Assembly: GCA_030544235.1 (NCBI GenBank)
Contig: CM060477.1
Coordinates: 3,315,434 to 3,379,433 of the forward strand
DNA: 64,000 nt
Reading direction: 5' to 3'
Source: Lepturacanthus savala
Taxonomy: Eukaryota > Chordata > Actinopteri > Scombriformes > Trichiuridae
Below the pieces are notes generated by a model, which saw nothing but the letters and a program-made list of their open reading frames with translations, ran no database searches and was not told the DNA's origin. Positions 60,201 through 64,000 of the stretch are shown here, in pieces. Made by a program: the position numbers and the translations under genes. The stretch's first letter is position 1, and the number at the start of each line of letters is the position of its first letter.

Positions 60201-63200
60201 GAAACCAGGATTTCTCCCGGATCATTACTGAAATTGAATCATCAGTTCATGGTACCGTTCGCTGAAAATTTAATGAAAAACCGCCCAAAACGTTTTGAGT
60301 TATTCTGGAATGGATAAAACATAACCTCCTACTTCTGACTCACATCATAACTGTGTGTTGTGTAATGAGATCATTCATTCATTGACCAGGGTGTGTTAGA
60401 TATTCTGAGGTGGATGATGTATCAGCAGTATCTATCATTACATAAAACAAACCTCATCCTGGAACTAACCTACTTTATCTAGACCAGAGCCAGAAGAGGT
60501 GTGGTTACCGGATAATTCTATTAGTTATATAAATACTCAGATTGAAAAGAACCTTGTTTTATCTTTAAATAATCAAAGCACAATCTGTGCACATGTAACA
60601 TAAGTTGGTATATTTAGTCTATGTGAACACAGTCCAGTAGGTAATGTCACAGTTTTGCAAGAAAAGCTCCAAAGAGGAATATTCCTCTCATAATCAAATT
60701 GTCCCATTTGCTTTTCTCTTGATTTGTTTTCTCTTTTTTTGTAAAAAAATAAGAAAATCTGGGCTTTATTATGTCTCAAAGCCATAGTTCCTTATGTCCC
60801 GTTCCACTCCATTGTGTCACATTCTGTTTTTCTGGTTTCAGGGTTGTCTTATCCTGAGTGATGAGCTGAATCACGCCTCTCTGGTGCTGGGGGCCCGTCT
60901 GTCCGGATCAACCATCCGGGTCTTCAAACACAACAGTGGGTTTCATTTCCTGTAATTAGCACCTTATTTAGGAGCCGGATGGATGTGAGGATTAGAGTCA
61001 GGACAGGACTGAACTTTTATCTGCTTTAACCTGCAGGAAATAAACTGTTGCTGCAGCAGGTTTGCTGCTTCACTTAATGCATGTTGCCTGTGATACTAGT
61101 TTACTACATTTACTTCCCTGCTCCATTCATGTTAGTATTTACCATATTGAATTACTCAGTAATGTAATAAGCTATTTTCAAACGTATGAGGTATTTTCTG
61201 AGAGCAAAATTATCATTTTTTTCTGATTTTACTACTTATAGTTATGAGTCGATAAACTACTGATGACATTTCCCCCAAATTCCAATTAAAATATTATTGT
61301 TTAGAGCGTTTATTTGCAGAAAATGACAAATGGTCATGGGAACATAAGCGTTATATTTAGTTTTTCTCCTGTGTTGTAGACATGGTGAGTCTGGAGAAGA
61401 TGCTCAGAGACGCTATAGTTCACGGGCAGCCCAGAACCCATCGACCCTGGAAGAAGATTCTCATCGTGGTGGAGGGAATTTACAGGTATACATCGTTCTC
61501 TCATTCAAGAAATAACGCAGACGCTTAGAAACGGCCTGAGTTACACAACCAGCTCTGTACAAATCAAGCTGAACGAGTCTTATTTCTGTTTTATTGTTCT
61601 CTCACTGCTCTATCACGCGATACACTCTTCGCTGCCAGTTACAGTTTATAGTTTGTTTTAGTAGATGTTTGGATCTAAGGTAGATGTTTGGATCTAAGGT
61701 AGATGTTTGGATCTAAGGTAGATGTTTGGATCTAAGGTAGATCTCAGAGTTCATAGAATATAAGTAAAGAAGTAGTTTGGATAAAAGTCTAAAAGGATAA
61801 AAGTTTATTTTTATAGCACATTTCAAAGTGATTCACATAAAACATCAAAAGCATCAAGATACAATTTAATTTTAGCTGATTAAAAGGGGAAAAATGTATA
61901 AAATAATCAAGAAATTTAAATAAAAAACTAACTAAACTAATTAAAAAGGGAAAAATACTATCTAGACACCAACAGGCACTGTTGTAGCACATAGAATCCG
62001 AAGCTTCTCCTCCATTTATATTATTTTGTTGGTATTAATTAAGTGATGTTGGCTTTTTGTGAAAGATCTGGGTCTTCATCCTTTTCTTAAAAATCGAGCG
62101 TTAGATTTTACTGTCCCAATATAAAAGTATTGATTGACTGACCTGTCTGTTAAAGGCTGTTTTTATGATGTGATTCTCTGCTGTAGCAGCAAACTCATTT
62201 GCAGTAAAACAATGAAGCACTTTTACAAGACGACTCAAACAATATTTCAGCACATTCGGGTTCAGTGTACGAACATCGATTTTACTTGATGTTCACCTCC
62301 TGCTGACTGTTTTCAAGGAAAAAAGGAATTCAAAAGGAATATCTTACTAGCAAGGCAAGTTTATTTGAATAGCACATTTCAACATGCTTTATATGAAACA
62401 TGAAACAGTTGAATTAAAAGGGGAAAAAATCTAAAATAAGAACAATTACAAATTAAAACTTAATTAAAATGAAATATTAAAAATCAAGAAATTGCAATAA
62501 AAATAAAAACAGGTTCAGAAGTGTGCCTGCTCTCTTTGAAGCATAATGTATTCCTTGTTCTTTGAAGTGTACTTACTATATACAGGCGATCAATCCTGTC
62601 GATCAATAGTTCTCAGAGAAACTGCCCAATCTAATCAAAGTCCTTGCAGCTAATGCAATGTTAATGGATTCTCATTTCCACCAGGAATTACAAGGTAAAC
62701 ACGCCAATGCTGAAATAGACGACCCCGACACACACAGCTGTACTTTCCCTGGAAATTAACGAGAATAAATAGGAATTAACGGAAATATATGGGAATAAAT
62801 TAAATGTACTGTAGCATAATCTTGTCTCAAACATCCTGATTTAATGCAAGTACACTCATCATTCCCAAAGCACAAGCCACAGGCTATATAAAGTCAAATA
62901 AAGAAGCATGCTACAAAAAAGCAAGGCTCCAAACATCCAGCAGATCAGGGATATTAAATCTGCTGTACCTTAATTTCCCATGGAACGTTTCTGGAACATT
63001 AGGCAGTTTTCAAATCAAATGCTCAGATTTCAATGTTTTTGCTATGTTAGAGGTGGATTGTGGGTTTCATACCATGGGACCTTTCTGAATTTATTGATTT
63101 TTACACTTTTTTTTTTCCTCATTGAAGTATGGAGGGGTCCATCGTGCGTCTGCCGGAGGTCATCGCCCTGAAGAAGCGCTACAAGGCCTACCTGTACCTG

Positions 63201-64000
63201 GATGAAGCCCACAGCATCGGAGCTCTGGGGCCTAACGGCAAAGGAGTGGTGGACTACTTTGGTCTGGACCCCAAAGACGTGGACATCATGATGGGAACGT
63301 TCACCAAGAGCTTCGGCGCTGCCGGAGGATACATCGGCGGCAAAAAGGTACGTGAAGAGAAGTGAATGTTAATTGAGACAGTGGAAACTAAGCTGTTGAG
63401 TAGTGGAAGTGACTAAAGCTGCTGCTGCTGCTTAGAATATCTGGAGCTCTCAGTCATCCTCGTTAGGGACCTGAGCTAATTCAGCCCTATTAGATGGACG
63501 TCATCCAGCTACTGTATTGGTCAACGCCATTTACTGGAAATGGGAAGTTAACCTTCCTGTTTCTCCTGAAAGGGAATGTTAAGCTTCTGATATGAGTCAG
63601 AGGAGAGTAGAGCTGGAAACAAGTCTGTAAGTTTGTGCTTTTTCAGCTGGCTTTGGTTAAGGAAGGTGGACGGATAAAACAACATTGCCTGTTTTTTATC
63701 ATCTGAAACGTCCAGTTTTCACAACTTTGTGAAACCTGAAGTTTAAATTTCTTAATGAGCTTTGAAACTGGAGTTAAATATTCACATTTTACACTGAAAC
63801 CTCCTTTTTATTTATGGCTAGTTTCCTTTTTATTTGACATCAGATCATTTTTTATCTTTGATCTTTTTTTCCCTGTTTGGTGAATATAAATAATGAAATC
63901 TGTCCCATCAGGAGCTGATTGACTACCTGCGGCACCACTCTCACAGCGCCCTCTACGCCACCTCCATGTCTTCCCCTGTGGCCCAGCAAATTATCACCTC
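51221..64000 (+). CDS. sptlc2: Serine palmitoyltransferase long chain base subunit 2, 5' part (nine exons)
   Basis: SPTLC2 is the PLP-binding catalytic subunit of serine palmitoyltransferase in the ER membrane. It joins L-serine and palmitoyl-CoA to give 3-ketodihydrosphingosine, the first step of sphingolipid synthesis, as a heterodimer with SPTLC1. Exons: 51221-51367, 55884-56078, 56508-56662, 57867-58015, 59476-59600, 60842-60935, 61380-61485, 63128-63347, and 63912 past the window end. They join in frame to about 427 codons (human has 562 residues). A membrane segment lies at about residues 73-93 (LLVAVLTYMGYGILTVFGYL). The aminotransferase fold shows INMGSYNYLGF, LSDELNHASL, YLDEAHSIGALGP with Asp349, and GTFTKSFGA with the Schiff-base Lys384 (human Lys379). 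HSAN1-linked human Val359 and Gly382 correspond to conserved Val364 and Gly387. The first 50 residues are unlike human, as expected for this variable tail. SPTLC3 is less likely: NYLGF and DEAHSIGALGP favour SPTLC2. Confidence 0.95.
51530..52315. repeat. Interspersed repeat with AAGTAC-type motifs, split by a SINE
   Basis: The left half ends at about 51590 (ACTCGAGTAAAAGTAGAAGT). The right half resumes at 51960 and runs to AAGTAAATGTACTGACTTGG near 52305. Both halves are built of degenerate AGTA(C/A)TTAAGT words typical of a common fish repeat. A SINE-like insertion separates them. It lies in SPTLC2 intron 1. Confidence 0.55.
51591..51959 (-). mobile_element. tRNA-derived SINE-like element, near full length
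   Basis: Read on the minus strand, it starts GGGGCGACACGATGGCGCAG, with a box-A-like TGGCGCAGGGG and a box-B-like GGTTCAAGACC about 40 bp apart. It ends in a short (TGAC)n tail. It is flanked by the 12-bp direct repeat TTAACTAAAAGT (51579-51590 and 51960-51971), as expected for LINE-mediated insertion. Truncated relatives are at 11488 and 44826. Confidence 0.7.
52581..52604. repeat. Short GT microsatellite in SPTLC2 intron 1
   Basis: Twelve TG units. Confidence 0.9.
58654..59167. mobile_element. Tc1-like deletion derivative in SPTLC2 intron 4
   Basis: The left terminus TACTGGAAAAAAATAAAAG and right terminus (other strand) TATACAGCTCTGAAAAAAAC form imperfect inverted repeats next to TA. Interior words AAAGCTGGGATTAAAAATAA and ATTGATTTCTGAACTCTTC match the 16415 copy. 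No transposase frame remains. Confidence 0.65.
61200..61350. mobile_element. Tc1-like end fragment beside SPTLC2 exon 7
   Basis: TCTGATTTTACTACTTATAG, AATTCCAATTAAAATATTA and ATTTGCAGAAAATGACAAAT match the 32068 fragment. It ends about 30 bp upstream of the exon 7 acceptor. Confidence 0.55.
61662..61737. repeat. 19-bp minisatellite in SPTLC2 intron 7
   Basis: Four perfect tandem copies of TAGATGTTTGGATCTAAGG followed by a partial unit TAGATCT. Identity between units points to recent expansion. Confidence 0.95.
61795..61870. repeat. Short interspersed repeat piece, SPTLC2 intron 7
   Basis: AAGTTTATTTTTATAGCACA and TTTCAAAGTGATTCACATAA recur, diverged, at 62352-62440 (AGTTTATTTGAATAGCACAT). 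They are two copies of one fish repeat end in the same intron. Confidence 0.5.

Noticed and set aside
59997..60317. 106-codon lysine-rich open frame in SPTLC2 intron 5
   Set aside because: Purine-rich intron sequence without splice context or recognisable domain.
61662..61737. Short regular repeats that could suggest a CRISPR array
   Set aside because: The units are directly abutting with no spacers, and this is a vertebrate intron.

Overview
The window is vertebrate nuclear DNA, almost certainly from a ray-finned (teleost) fish. It holds two intron-containing genes with vertebrate splice signals and protein sequence. It also has long GT microsatellites and a dense mix of fish-type Tc1, hAT, piggyBac-like, L1-like and SINE-like repeats. 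There are no bacterial features, and nearly all long open frames outside the two genes are chance or repeat-borne.

Layout. 1-26070 is intergenic, with no gene that I can support. It carries two decayed Tc1-like transposons (2437-3545, 5304-5950), a hAT element with an intact 8-bp target duplication (10545-11438), a 430-bp hairpin element (14866-15296), TTAA-flanked piggyBac-like elements (16950-21085) and blocks of unique sequence that may be regulatory. 26071-38160 is SNW1 (SKIP), complete on the + strand: 14 coding exons, 538 codons, an NRF1-type palindrome just upstream of the start codon, and a 3'UTR that contains a hAT MITE. 38160-50340 is intergenic and repeat-rich, with a 180-bp GT tract, an 870-bp palindromic repeat and a local triplication. 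50340-64000 is SPTLC2 on the + strand, from its CpG-rich promoter through nine exons (about 427 codons). The window ends inside exon 9, after the pyridoxal-phosphate lysine.

The two genes have unrelated jobs: pre-mRNA splicing and transcriptional co-regulation for SNW1, and the first step of sphingolipid synthesis in the ER for SPTLC2. Their adjacency and shared orientation match the SNW1-SPTLC2 neighbourhood of human 14q24.3. In human, ALKBH1 and SLIRP lie between them, and I see neither here.

The best leads for a second look are a GC-AG intron in SNW1, an open frame reading from SNW1 exon 13 into a transposase-like DNA-binding fragment in intron 13, the hAT insertion in the SNW1 3'UTR, SINE-in-transposon nesting with intact target duplications, and a TTAA-associated repeat family with at least seven copies around and inside SNW1. 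I found no convincing new multi-gene system.
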